64,000 nt of DNA from Christensenellaceae bacterium OttesenSCG-928-K19. GTDB taxonomy: Bacteria; Bacillota; Clostridia; Christensenellales; Christensenellaceae. The notes under the pieces were generated by a model. The model searched no databases and had not been told where the DNA came from. It saw only the letters and a program-made list of their open reading frames with translations. The first letter of the stretch is position 1; each line of letters starts with the position of its first letter. Made by a program: the position numbers and the translations under genes. Positions 56,588-63,011 of the stretch are shown in pieces. The stretch is from NCBI GenBank assembly GCA_030266015.1, contig JAJDHD010000007.1, positions 1 to 64,000 on the forward strand. Reading direction: 5' to 3'.

Positions 56588-56615
56588 ATTATAACATATA
56601 TGCACCTATTGTCAT
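56588..56615 (-). promoter_or_regulatory. Promoter of the adhesin gene
   Basis: Minus strand: -35-like ATGACA (56610-56615), 16-bp spacer, -10 TATAAT (56588-56593). The leader is about 165 bases. Confidence 0.6.
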
Positions 56616-56767
56616 AATTTTTTCTGCATTTTATATCATTTTTTCCTTGTTTGGCCTGAATTCTGCAATTACAATCTATGCATCAACTCAATCTTCACTC
56701 CACAGCGGCTTATATTGCGCCTCTGATTGAACTGGTAATGACTTTTCGGCTACATTTATCAATTCGA

Positions 56768-56796
56768 TTGCTATTGCCTTTTACTTGATATATAAT
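56768..56796 (+). promoter_or_regulatory. Promoter of the MATE leader
   Basis: -35 TTGCTA (56768-56773), 17-bp spacer, -10 TATAAT (56791-56796). The start site would be near 56,803, just before the leader-peptide ribosome binding site. Confidence 0.75.
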
Positions 56797-56814
56797 TGTT
56801 CTGAAGGAAATCAC

Positions 56815-56859
56815 ATGAAACTTTGTATTGCCCACGCTCCATTCAAATGGTTACGATGA
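56815..56859 (+). CDS. Leader peptide MKLCIAHAPFKWLR
   Basis: A 14-codon frame (ATG 56815, TGA 56857-56859) preceded by GAAGGA with seven-base spacing, at the very 5' end of the predicted MATE transcript. Its codons overlap the 5' arms of two leader hairpins (GCTCCA 56836-56841 with TGGAGC 56869-56874; GATGAG 56855-56860 with CTCATC 56887-56892). This is the layout of ribosome-sensing leader peptides that control resistance genes by attenuation. Confidence 0.6.
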   Translation: MKLCIAHAPFKWLR

Positions 56860-56950
56860 GACATTGTCTGGAGCAAAGAAAAACACCTCATCGGCATAAT
56901 TCATTCTAGAAAAGCTTTCTGGAGTTTCTTGCCGTGATCCGAAAAGAATG

Positions 56951-56985
56951 CCATGGACAATGTCTTGTCTATGGTTTTTTATTTT
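56951..56985 (+). terminator. Attenuator terminator before the MATE gene
   Basis: CCATGGACAA (56951-56960), TGTC loop, TTGTCTATGG (56965-56974, one G-U pair), then TTTTTTATTTT. It stands between promoter (56,768) and gene (57,008). GACATTGTC at 56860-56868 is exactly complementary to GACAATGTC at 56956-56964, so an antiterminator pairing can replace the terminator. Confidence 0.78.
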
Positions 56986-57007
56986 GCAAAGTTTGGAGTG
57001 ATTTACA

Positions 57008-58354
57008 TTGAAAAATAGTTTGTTAAGCGGTTCTCCGCTTTCTTCGTTGGCGCGTTTTGCAGTGCTCTTGCTTTTTGCAGTGCTCTTGCTTTTTGCAAAT
57101 CTGTTGCAGAGTGGCTATAGCGTTGTTGATATGATCATTGTAGGACAATTTGTTGGCAGTACAGGAATCGCCGCAATTAGCAGTGCATCCCGAATGGGAT
57201 ATATCATACAATCTGTCTGTACTGGAATTACCACAGGCGGGAGTGTTTTGGTTGCGCAATATGCCGGAGCAAAAAACAAAGAAAAGCAAAGTGAAACGAT
57301 AGGCGCTCTATATACAATTTCCGCCATAACAGCACTGATATTGACGATCAGTGGTTTATTCGTTTATCGCCCTGTGTTAACCGCGATGCAAGTGCCAACC
57401 GAAGCCTATCGATATGCAACCGATTACATGCAAATAATATGCTTGGGTACTGTCTTTGTTATCGGGTATAACGCCGTTTGCGCAGTCATGCGTGGCTTAG
57501 GTGATTCCAAAAATGCGCTTATATTCGTTGCGATTGCATCCATAAGTAATGTTTTTTTAGATCTCTTATTGGTTGGTGCTTTGGGGCTTGAGACAAAAGG
57601 GGCAGCAATAGCAACCATCGCGTCACAAGGAATTTCTGTTGGCATTGCTTTTATCTATATTAAAAAGAAACAATCTGCTTTCAAGCTTGAGTGGAAAAGA
57701 GTTCGCCTTGTGTGGAAAAGTATGTGGGCAATCCTGAAAATTGGTTTGCCTACCGCCTTGCAAATGACCATACTCAATTTTTCTTATCTCATTGTCGCCG
57801 GACTTTTGAATGGTTATGGCGTAATGATTGCTGCGGCAGCCGGGATCGGTTTGCAGGTAAACACATTTGCAGCCATTCCCGTTTGGGGCATTGGACAAGC
57901 CGTTACTGCAGCCACAGGCCAGTGCATTGGTGCAAACGATACACAGCGGGCAAAGCAAATGGCAAAAACGGGAATCCTGTTGGCGTTGATAATACAAGCT
58001 TGTGTAATTATATTGATACAACTTTTTGCTAAGCAGATTATTGCGTTGTTTGACTCCACCCCGGAAGTGATCCGCGAAGGGGTATTATACTTGCGCATCT
58101 GCTGTTCCATAAACAGTTTTGCATATGTCATCATGTATATTATCAATTCGTTTGCCACTGGCACGGGGCATTCACTTTTTACTATGGCTAACTCAATATT
58201 TCAATCCGTGGTGTTGCGGATATTGATGGGCATTTGCTTAAGCATTGCATTGGGGCATATTGGAGTTTACTGGGGCGAAAGTTTATCCCCGCTTCCATGT
58301 GCTTTAATTGGAATTGTTTATTGGTCGAAGGGGAGGTGGGCAAAATCTATATAA
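57008..58354 (+). CDS. MATE-family multidrug exporter
   Basis: 448 residues, about 12 hydrophobic helices. Family features: NLLQSGYSVVDMIIVGQFVG in the first helix region, GITTGGSVLVAQYAGAK, RGLGDSKNAL, and the mirrored second half starting LKIGLPTALQMTI. These proteins expel drugs or cationic dyes in exchange for sodium or protons. TTG start after TTTGGAG. The first helix contains an 18-base tandem duplication (57,059-57,094) that adds six residues. Base composition is more AT-rich than the neighbours. Confidence 0.9.
   Translation: MKNSLLSGSPLSSLARFAVLLLFAVLLLFANLLQSGYSVVDMIIVGQFVGSTGIAAISSASRMGYIIQSVCTGITTGGSVLVAQYAGAKNKEKQSETIGALYTISAITALILTISGLFVYRPVLTAMQVPTEAYRYATDYMQIICLGTVFVIGYNAVCAVMRGLGDSKNALIFVAIASISNVFLDLLLVGALGLETKGAAIATIASQGISVGIAFIYIKKKQSAFKLEWKRVRLVWKSMWAILKIGLPTALQMTILNFSYLIVAGLLNGYGVMIAAAAGIGLQVNTFAAIPVWGIGQAVTAATGQCIGANDTQRAKQMAKTGILLALIIQACVIILIQLFAKQIIALFDSTPEVIREGVLYLRICCSINSFAYVIMYIINSFATGTGHSLFTMANSIFQSVVLRILMGICLSIALGHIGVYWGESLSPLPCALIGIVYWSKGRWAKSI
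57059..57094 (+). repeat. 18-bp tandem duplication inside the MATE gene
   Basis: GCAGTGCTCTTGCTTTTT occurs twice in a row, in frame, giving AVLLLF-AVLLLF at the start of helix 1. Family members have one copy of this stretch, so the second copy is probably a recent slip. Confidence 0.9.
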
Positions 58355-58642
58355 TTAAACGCCCACCCGCAAGACGATAGCAACAAAAACCGCGAGGAAT
58401 ACCTTCTCTGGCAGAAAAAACCTTGTTGCCAAAAGATAAAGCGCGAGTGGTCTCCCTGTATTTTGCAGACTGAAAATCGCATAAGCTCAGGCGGCGCAGG
58501 CAACAAAGGCTGTTTTTAGTCTGTGGGAGGTTGCGGCGCTTCACTCCACTAAACCGTCCTGCTATTTTCCATATTTTTGAGATAGTATTTTGTTTTTATC
58601 GTATAATATAATAACAATACAAACTCAAAGGAGTACTTTATC
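58355..58642. other. Intergenic region with a long hairpin
   Basis: No credible gene. CAGACTGAAAA (58466-58476) pairs with TTTTTAGTCTG (58513-58523) around a 36-base loop; no T run follows. A TATAAT box (58602-58607) with TTGAGA 19 bases upstream may be the promoter of the next gene. Confidence 0.45.
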
Positions 58643-58873
58643 ATGGACAACGATAAAACTAAAAACAATTTATCTGACGAACAACTAAACGAAGCCAACG
58701 GCGGTTACCAAACACCACCGTCTCACCACAAGGAAAAACAAATGTATTGCTATAACTGTGGCTATTCCTGGAAGGCAGCAACGCTGATGAGAAAACACTG
58801 CCCTAAATGCAATTCTACAAATGTTGGGACAGAAATAAGGCCGAATCATGGGGAAGGATCGGGGATTACCTGA
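58643..58873 (+). CDS. Zinc-ribbon protein with double-glycine leader
   Basis: 76 residues. The N terminus (LSDEQLNEANGG, ending at Gly21) matches the bacteriocin-type leader consensus cleaved after Gly-Gly by peptidase-containing ABC exporters. The rest holds two CxxC pairs (YNCGYSW and CPKCNS), a zinc-ribbon pattern, and a polar C terminus. It may be exported or processed; no C39-peptidase transporter is nearby. AAGGAG precedes the ATG. Function unknown. Confidence 0.65.
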   Translation: MDNDKTKNNLSDEQLNEANGGYQTPPSHHKEKQMYCYNCGYSWKAATLMRKHCPKCNSTNVGTEIRPNHGEGSGIT

Positions 58874-58920
58874 AATAAAACCATATCTTGGAGAGGGCCC
58901 CTACCCGACATATAAGGAAA

Positions 58921-58957
58921 GAGTGTTCCTACAAACTCAAGTTCTGTAAGAACACTC
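58921..58957 (-). terminator. Hairpin downstream of the tRNA-Pro remnant
   Basis: GAGTGTTC/GAACACTC arms (58921-58928 and 58950-58957). On the minus strand it is followed by TTTCCTTA. It is probably the original terminator of the tRNA-Pro gene. Confidence 0.55.
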
Positions 58958-58961
58958 AGAC

Positions 58962-59006
58962 TGGTCTGGGTGAGAGGATTCGAACCTCCGGCCTCTTGAA
59001 CCCCAT
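58962..59006 (-). repeat. 3' half of tRNA-Pro(GGG): attachment-site copy
   Basis: On the minus strand from 59006: anticodon loop ATGGGGT, 3' anticodon stem TCAAG, variable region, T arm GGAGGTTCGAATCCTCT, acceptor CACCCAG, A and CCA (ends at 58962). The 5' side of the anticodon stem is not matched (GAGTCC instead of CTTGA), so the tRNA is cut at its anticodon loop. This is the standard trace of an element integrated at a tRNA 3' end; the intact tRNA-Pro should lie at the far end beyond the window. Confidence 0.8.
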
Positions 59007-59059
59007 GGACTCAAAAACCAAAATACAAAAATACGGAATGATACATAACCGGCTTTGTT

Positions 59060-59148
59060 GTCACGTTCTTTGCATGCCATCGTGACATCTGATTCCAATA
59101 AATTTGACCTGATTTTGTTCTGGTTCAGGTCAAAATTCAGGTCAAATT
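59060..59148. repeat. Repeat cluster next to the attachment site
   Basis: TGTCACG/CGTGACA forms an inverted repeat (about 59,060-59,088). Next come AATTTGACCTGA (59101-59112), TCAGGTCAAA (59125-59134) and TCAGGTCAAATT (59137-59148): one inverted and two direct copies of the same word. This looks like recombinase or excisionase arm sites, or an operator. Confidence 0.6.
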
Positions 59149-59189
59149 CTGTCTATTCAAGAGGTCGGTAAAATCCTAAAAACTGCCGG

Positions 59190-59372
59190 TTACGAGATCT
59201 TATCCAACGACACAAATTTACCCTTTTTATACTCCTCGCGTCCACGTGCAATAATGGCTCGTTCTTCGTCCGTCAAATCTGTTTCGATAATAATACTTAC
59301 ATCGGCTAAAACTGCCAGCGTCGGTTTCAGCGCTTCCAACTCGCTGTCGGGTATGTTTTCTATATATTCCAA
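59190..59372 (-). CDS. Antitoxin-like small protein, possibly truncated
   Basis: 60 codons from a TTG at 59372. Acidic, with the C-terminal pattern ERAIIARGREEYKKGKFVSLDKI, which resembles the toxin-binding tail of small antitoxins. No toxin gene is adjacent. Upstream the frame stays open for about 20 more codons without a good start, and an ATG with an AGAGGAG-type site is out of frame, so the N terminus may be frameshifted. Confidence 0.4.
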   Translation of the reverse strand: MEYIENIPDSELEALKPTLAVLADVSIIIETDLTDEERAIIARGREEYKKGKFVSLDKIS

Positions 59373-59489
59373 TTTTCTTTTCTTATGGCATTCGTTTTGT
59401 TCGCGATTATCCCGAATCTCTTTATCATCTCTCCTCTAACATTTCCCTCTCCGTCTGCCGCTTTAATTTAAGTTGTCTTTTACAGATTA

Positions 59490-60230
59490 CTATTCAATAC
59501 TTAAGCTAAGTTGTTCATCTAAATCGCACAAGTCGTTTTGGCTTAAAACGGCTACTTTTTTATCTGGTACTTCTAACCCCCAATTATCCCAGCCAAAGTA
59601 GTTTTTTCTAGCAAATAATTCAATCTTATTTTGTTTTGGAAACATTTTAGTTATACCGTCGATAACTTCTTCAGGCTTTTGACTGTGGCGACCTCTCGGA
59701 ATTGCGACTAGCTGTCTAATATTCCTAGCACCTCTAGGGGTGGGAATTTTTCCTTTCTTAAGAACAAGACAAAACTCTGTTTGTGATAAGGTGTACCTAC
59801 CGGGGTTGTGCATCATTTTATCCCACACAAACGCTACGGTCTTGTATTCAAAGCCCCATGCCTCGCCTAGTTTGATCGCATTAGAAAACTGAGGGCCCGT
59901 TGTCCACATAAACAATAAGCTATTGTCAGAAGCTATTGAATTAATATCAAGTTGCATTAACTCTTTTAATTTCAGAGTTGGATACTTGAATGTCGCCGCA
60001 CTAATAAATATATTTTTTTTGAAACCAACGTTTTCGGTTTTAATGCTTGATTTATCATATTGCATTTTTCCACCATAATCCCAAGGGGGATCCATACAAA
60101 TAATATCATACTTTTTATCAGGAAGAGGTGGGTATATATCAGTTAATGGATTGATTTTAATTCGCTTTTTTGCCTCTTCATTATATATAGAATATCCAGA
60201 TATCTGAGTTGATGTATCAATATTATCCAC
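59490..60230 (-). CDS. MT-A70-type adenine DNA methyltransferase (M.MunI-like)
   Basis: 246 residues. The catalytic motif DPPW is at 47-50 (IICMDPPWDYGG), followed by the MT-A70 segments LLFMWTTGPQ and GRHSQKPEEVI. M.MunI, which methylates adenine in CAATTG, belongs to this class. Divergent from the regulator and endonuclease genes, so it should protect the same site. GTG start preceded by TTGAGGT. AT-rich compared with the chromosomal genes. Confidence 0.88.
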   Translation of the reverse strand: MDNIDTSTQISGYSIYNEEAKKRIKINPLTDIYPPLPDKKYDIICMDPPWDYGGKMQYDKSSIKTENVGFKKNIFISAATFKYPTLKLKELMQLDINSIASDNSLLFMWTTGPQFSNAIKLGEAWGFEYKTVAFVWDKMMHNPGRYTLSQTEFCLVLKKGKIPTPRGARNIRQLVAIPRGRHSQKPEEVIDGITKMFPKQNKIELFARKNYFGWDNWGLEVPDKKVAVLSQNDLCDLDEQLSLSIE

Positions 60231-60364
60231 AAGCTTTACCTCAATTTCTTCACGCTAATATATTTTATTATATTCTTACTTCTCCATTTAGTCAAGGATG
60301 TGTTGCTCATATACCGTTGCCTTAAATCCGTCAAATCGTTATTTTAAATATTGAGGTGACCATC

Positions 60365-60571
60365 ATGATTAAAACAAAGTTTGGCAATAGAATAAGAGAT
60401 TTGAGAAAACAAAAAGAACTTAGCCAAGAAAAATTTGCTTTATTAATCGATATGGACAGAACTTATTATGCGTCTGTCGAAAATGGTAAGCGCAATATTT
60501 CCCTTGAAAATATTGCAAAAATTGCCAAGGGCTTGGGAATTAGTCTAGAAACCTTATTCAAGAATATATAG
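60365..60571 (+). CDS. XRE-family controller protein of the restriction system
   Basis: 69 residues, a single Cro/C1 helix-turn-helix (QEKFALLIDMDRTYYASVENG). Its size and position directly before an endonuclease gene match C proteins, which delay endonuclease expression when the system enters a new cell. The ATG follows TTGAGGTGA. The same ATTGAGGT word precedes the divergent methyltransferase start; both are probably ribosome binding sites. Confidence 0.82.
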   Translation: MIKTKFGNRIRDLRKQKELSQEKFALLIDMDRTYYASVENGKRNISLENIAKIAKGLGISLETLFKNI

Positions 60572-60583
60572 GAGGTAATTTTT

Positions 60584-61192
60584 ATGGGAAGGAAAGAATT
60601 GCAGGGACGAGAAATATGGCAAGACATTAGTGGGGCTAAGGCTACGAAAGCGGAACAAAATCTTTACCAAATATTTAGCGAGGCTTTTGTTGGAACAAAG
60701 TACAAGTTACATAAAAAGCCTGCTCACTTAAAAAAGCTCTATGCGCAGGTTGATCTTCATCCCGAAGTTCTTGATCAAATTTTTAACCCTGAGATTGACT
60801 TGGCAAAAACAAGTTGGGGGGTTTCTCCAGATTTTGCGATTGAAAATATTGAAACGCACAAGCTTTTGTTTGGAGAAATAAAACGTCAGGATGGATGGGT
60901 AGAAGGTAAGAATCCAAGCGCTGGGCGCGGTAATGCGCATGAACGGTTGTGCAAACTGTTTACTCCAGGCTTGTTAAAAGCGTATAGGGAAATTGGAAAT
61001 ATTAGAGATGGAAATATTTTACCTTTTTGGGTTGTTTTTCAGGGTGATATTACTCGCGATCCTAAGCGAGTCAGAGAGATTACTTTTTGGTTTGATGGTT
61101 ATTCTGACAATTTTTTCATGTGGCGCCCTAATATGTCGGGAGAGCTGTTATTAGCTCATTTCAATTCAAAACTGAAGCATTATTTAGATTGA
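60584..61192 (+). CDS. Type II restriction endonuclease, MunI-like (CAATTG)
   Basis: 202 residues, the length I recall for MunI. The PD-(D/E)xK site is Asp83 (SPDFAIEN), Glu98 and Lys100 (FGEIKRQDG), the same numbering as the catalytic residues of MunI. GRGNAHERLCKLFTPGLLKAYR and GDITRDPKRVREITFW are also MunI-type segments. It should cleave C^AATTG. GGAGG precedes the ATG. Specificity is inferred from resemblance. Confidence 0.88.
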   Translation: MGRKELQGREIWQDISGAKATKAEQNLYQIFSEAFVGTKYKLHKKPAHLKKLYAQVDLHPEVLDQIFNPEIDLAKTSWGVSPDFAIENIETHKLLFGEIKRQDGWVEGKNPSAGRGNAHERLCKLFTPGLLKAYREIGNIRDGNILPFWVVFQGDITRDPKRVREITFWFDGYSDNFFMWRPNMSGELLLAHFNSKLKHYLD

Positions 61193-61253
61193 TTCCTAAA
61201 AATTGATACTATAGCGTAAAGATAGAAATAATAACTGCCTTTAAAAATGAAGT

Positions 61254-61277
61254 GCCCGCCAGATTACTCAGGCGGGC
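61254..61277. terminator. Bidirectional terminator
   Basis: GCCCGCC (61254-61260), ten-base loop, GGCGGGC (61271-61277), followed by GTTTC on the plus strand and, after a few bases, ATTTTT on the minus strand. It separates the endonuclease gene from the mob operon. Confidence 0.7.
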
Positions 61278-61293
61278 GTTTCGATGGACTCGG

Positions 61294-61827
61294 TTATATC
61301 CATCCAACAACTTTGGCTATCGCATATAAAATCGCAATCGCTGGTGTAGTAACCAAATAAATCACAAACCAAATATCCCTCTTGCGGCGTGCACATCTAT
61401 CGTACGTACAGTCCTCCTGTGCCTTACGCATATCTTGCGCAATCTGCTCCGACGCATCTTTTGCCGCCTTTTTTACATTGCTGACAGCAGCTGCAGAGTA
61501 TTTGATAAACTTGTCAGCGGCTTCTTTCAGACTTCCTATCAACTCGTTTACCTTGTCGTCCATCACATACTCCAGTATGTTGTTGCTGTCCTTCATTTCG
61601 CATACTTTGTTTTCGATCTTCTGCGCTAACATCAGATTCTCGTTCTTGCTTTCTTTCGCTATCTGAAGCGCCAATTCCTGAAATCTGGAGATAATGCTGT
61701 CGTAATTCGTCAACGCTTCCGTCAGTAACGATTTGTCCAACGCGTCTAGATCGCCGCGCGTCCTGTCTTGTAGGTCTATCCTCAATTTTTCTCTTTTTCC
61801 CATCATCTCTTCTAACGTCAAACTCAT
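61294..61827 (-). CDS. Membrane-anchored Mob protein overlapping the relaxase gene
   Basis: 177 residues: a long helical, coiled-coil-like region (about 1-145), a basic stretch (RCARRKRD) and one or two C-terminal hydrophobic helices (IWFVIYLVTTPAIAILYAI). Its start ATG follows AAGGAGG with nine bases spacing, and 314 bases of the gene lie inside the relaxase gene in another frame. In ColE1-type plasmids, mobB encodes a membrane protein within mobA in the same manner, so a membrane link of the relaxosome is likely. Confidence 0.75.
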   Translation of the reverse strand: MSLTLEEMMGKREKLRIDLQDRTRGDLDALDKSLLTEALTNYDSIISRFQELALQIAKESKNENLMLAQKIENKVCEMKDSNNILEYVMDDKVNELIGSLKEAADKFIKYSAAAVSNVKKAAKDASEQIAQDMRKAQEDCTYDRCARRKRDIWFVIYLVTTPAIAILYAIAKVVGWI

Positions 61828-62575
61828 TTAACAAATCCTCCTTTGAAATCTTGGCTTTAAATATCTTTGAAAGCGTCTTGTCACGCACCTTGTGTCCATC
61901 TTTATCCACAAAAACAATGTATTTGCGACTTTCCCGCCAATCGACGGTGATGCCCTGTGCGCTAAGCCGAGTAGTGAAATCATCTCTGCTGGTGGCCTTT
62001 TTCATAGCGCCGTGCACAGCAACCATTATTTCGTACATCCAGCTTTTATACTTTTTCTGTACTACTTTTTCGATAGACCGATATGCGCCCATGCGGTAAG
62101 AAGTGATTTTATCACCTTTCTCGCAAATGGATTTGCCATGTTCCCGCAATATTTCATCAGACAGGTCTTTCATTGCCTGTAATTCCGGCTTGGACTGATG
62201 AAGCTTCCTGCCATGCTCAAAGCTGACTGAATTGACCAGAATATGCGTGTGTACATGCCCGCGATCAATATGTGTGGCGTAGCAAACCTCATAACCTTGA
62301 AACAACGGACAGCGCTGTATCAGCTCCCCGGCAATCACATTCGCTTCCTGTGGTGTGATTGCCTCAACCCGCGGGAAACTCTGAATAAAGTGCTTGTACT
62401 GTCTGCCTCCCAGTTTTCCCCAGGCCGCTTTGGTTTCACACATTTCCTCCAACGCTGTTTTTGGATTGCAGTTGTACGCACCAATCAGGTATTCTTCGGT
62501 CTTTTTTTCCTGTGAAATATATTTGAGGGCGGTGGCCATGCTCGCTTTTGAATTTACAGCCTTGATGATTGCCAT
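61514..62575 (-). CDS. Relaxase, MOBP-type
   Basis: 353 residues. The N-terminal relaxase domain has a candidate catalytic Tyr19 (ALKYIS) and the metal-binding histidine triad HIDRGHVHTH (from His102). The middle is DNA-binding and helical; the C-terminal 90 residues are Arg/Lys/Asp/Glu-rich, as expected where a second gene shares the DNA. It nicks oriT and leads the strand into a recipient with help from another element's secretion system. Overlaps mobC by 22 bases. Confidence 0.88.
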   Translation of the reverse strand: MAIIKAVNSKASMATALKYISQEKKTEEYLIGAYNCNPKTALEEMCETKAAWGKLGGRQYKHFIQSFPRVEAITPQEANVIAGELIQRCPLFQGYEVCYATHIDRGHVHTHILVNSVSFEHGRKLHQSKPELQAMKDLSDEILREHGKSICEKGDKITSYRMGAYRSIEKVVQKKYKSWMYEIMVAVHGAMKKATSRDDFTTRLSAQGITVDWRESRKYIVFVDKDGHKVRDKTLSKIFKAKISKEDLLNEFDVRRDDGKKRKIEDRPTRQDARRSRRVGQIVTDGSVDELRQHYLQISGIGASDSERKQERESDVSAEDRKQSMRNEGQQQHTGVCDGRQGKRVDRKSERSR

Positions 62576-62868
62576 GTTCGCCGCACCTCCCGCACCTCAT
62601 CATAGATTTTATCCAGCTGCCTCCCACAGTGACTGACCATTCCGGCGTTTGCAGCGTGAGCAAGCTGGTTTAAGTTGTTCCCAATCCGTTTAAGCTCAAT
62701 TACAACCTCATGCCCACCCTCTTTCACAAGGATTTCTTTTCCTTGTACACAGCGCAACATAAATTCGCGCAGTGGCAGCCTTGACTTCTCCACCTTGCGG
62801 CAGATCATCACATATTCTTTTTCAGTTACCCGAAAGCCTATATGTATTTTTCGCTTGCGGTTTACCAT
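62554..62868 (-). CDS. mobC: MobC-family relaxosome protein
   Basis: 104 residues. An N-terminal ribbon-helix-helix (IHIGFRVTEKEYVMICRK...LREFM) and the MobC signature LKRIGNNLNQLAHAAN. It binds near oriT and opens the nick region for the relaxase. First gene after the oriT-like repeats. Confidence 0.9.
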   Translation of the reverse strand: MVNRKRKIHIGFRVTEKEYVMICRKVEKSRLPLREFMLRCVQGKEILVKEGGHEVVIELKRIGNNLNQLAHAANAGMVSHCGRQLDKIYDEVREVRRTWQSSRL

Positions 62869-62895
62869 TTTTCCTCACCTCCGGTCTTGCACAAA

Positions 62896-62968
62896 TGGGG
62901 GTCAAGGGGGATGCTCCCCCTTGCAAGCTCAAAGTGGCGTGCCACTTGGGTAGCTTGCCAAACCCCCA
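62896..62968. other. oriT-like inverted-repeat cluster
   Basis: Three perfect inverted repeats in 73 bases upstream of mobC: CAAGGGGGA/TCCCCCTTG (62903-62923), AAGTGGC/GCCACTT (62932-62947) and GCAAGCT/AGCTTGC (62923-62929 with 62952-62958) enclosing the second. TGGGGG and CCCCCA flank the set. Nested repeats just upstream of mobC-relaxase are the usual form of oriT; the nick site cannot be named. Confidence 0.65.
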
Positions 62969-63011
62969 AAGCCCAGCGCGAGCGCATGCCGCCACTCCCG
63001 CTCCCTCCATA

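Noticed and set aside
56570-56598. Plus-strand TTGACA near 56,570 as MATE promoter
   Set aside because: No -10 box at a proper distance; the promoter at 56,768-56,796 fits better.
58318-58544. Minus-strand open frames after the MATE gene
   Set aside because: No ribosome binding site, no recognisable domain, and they overlap the end of the MATE gene.
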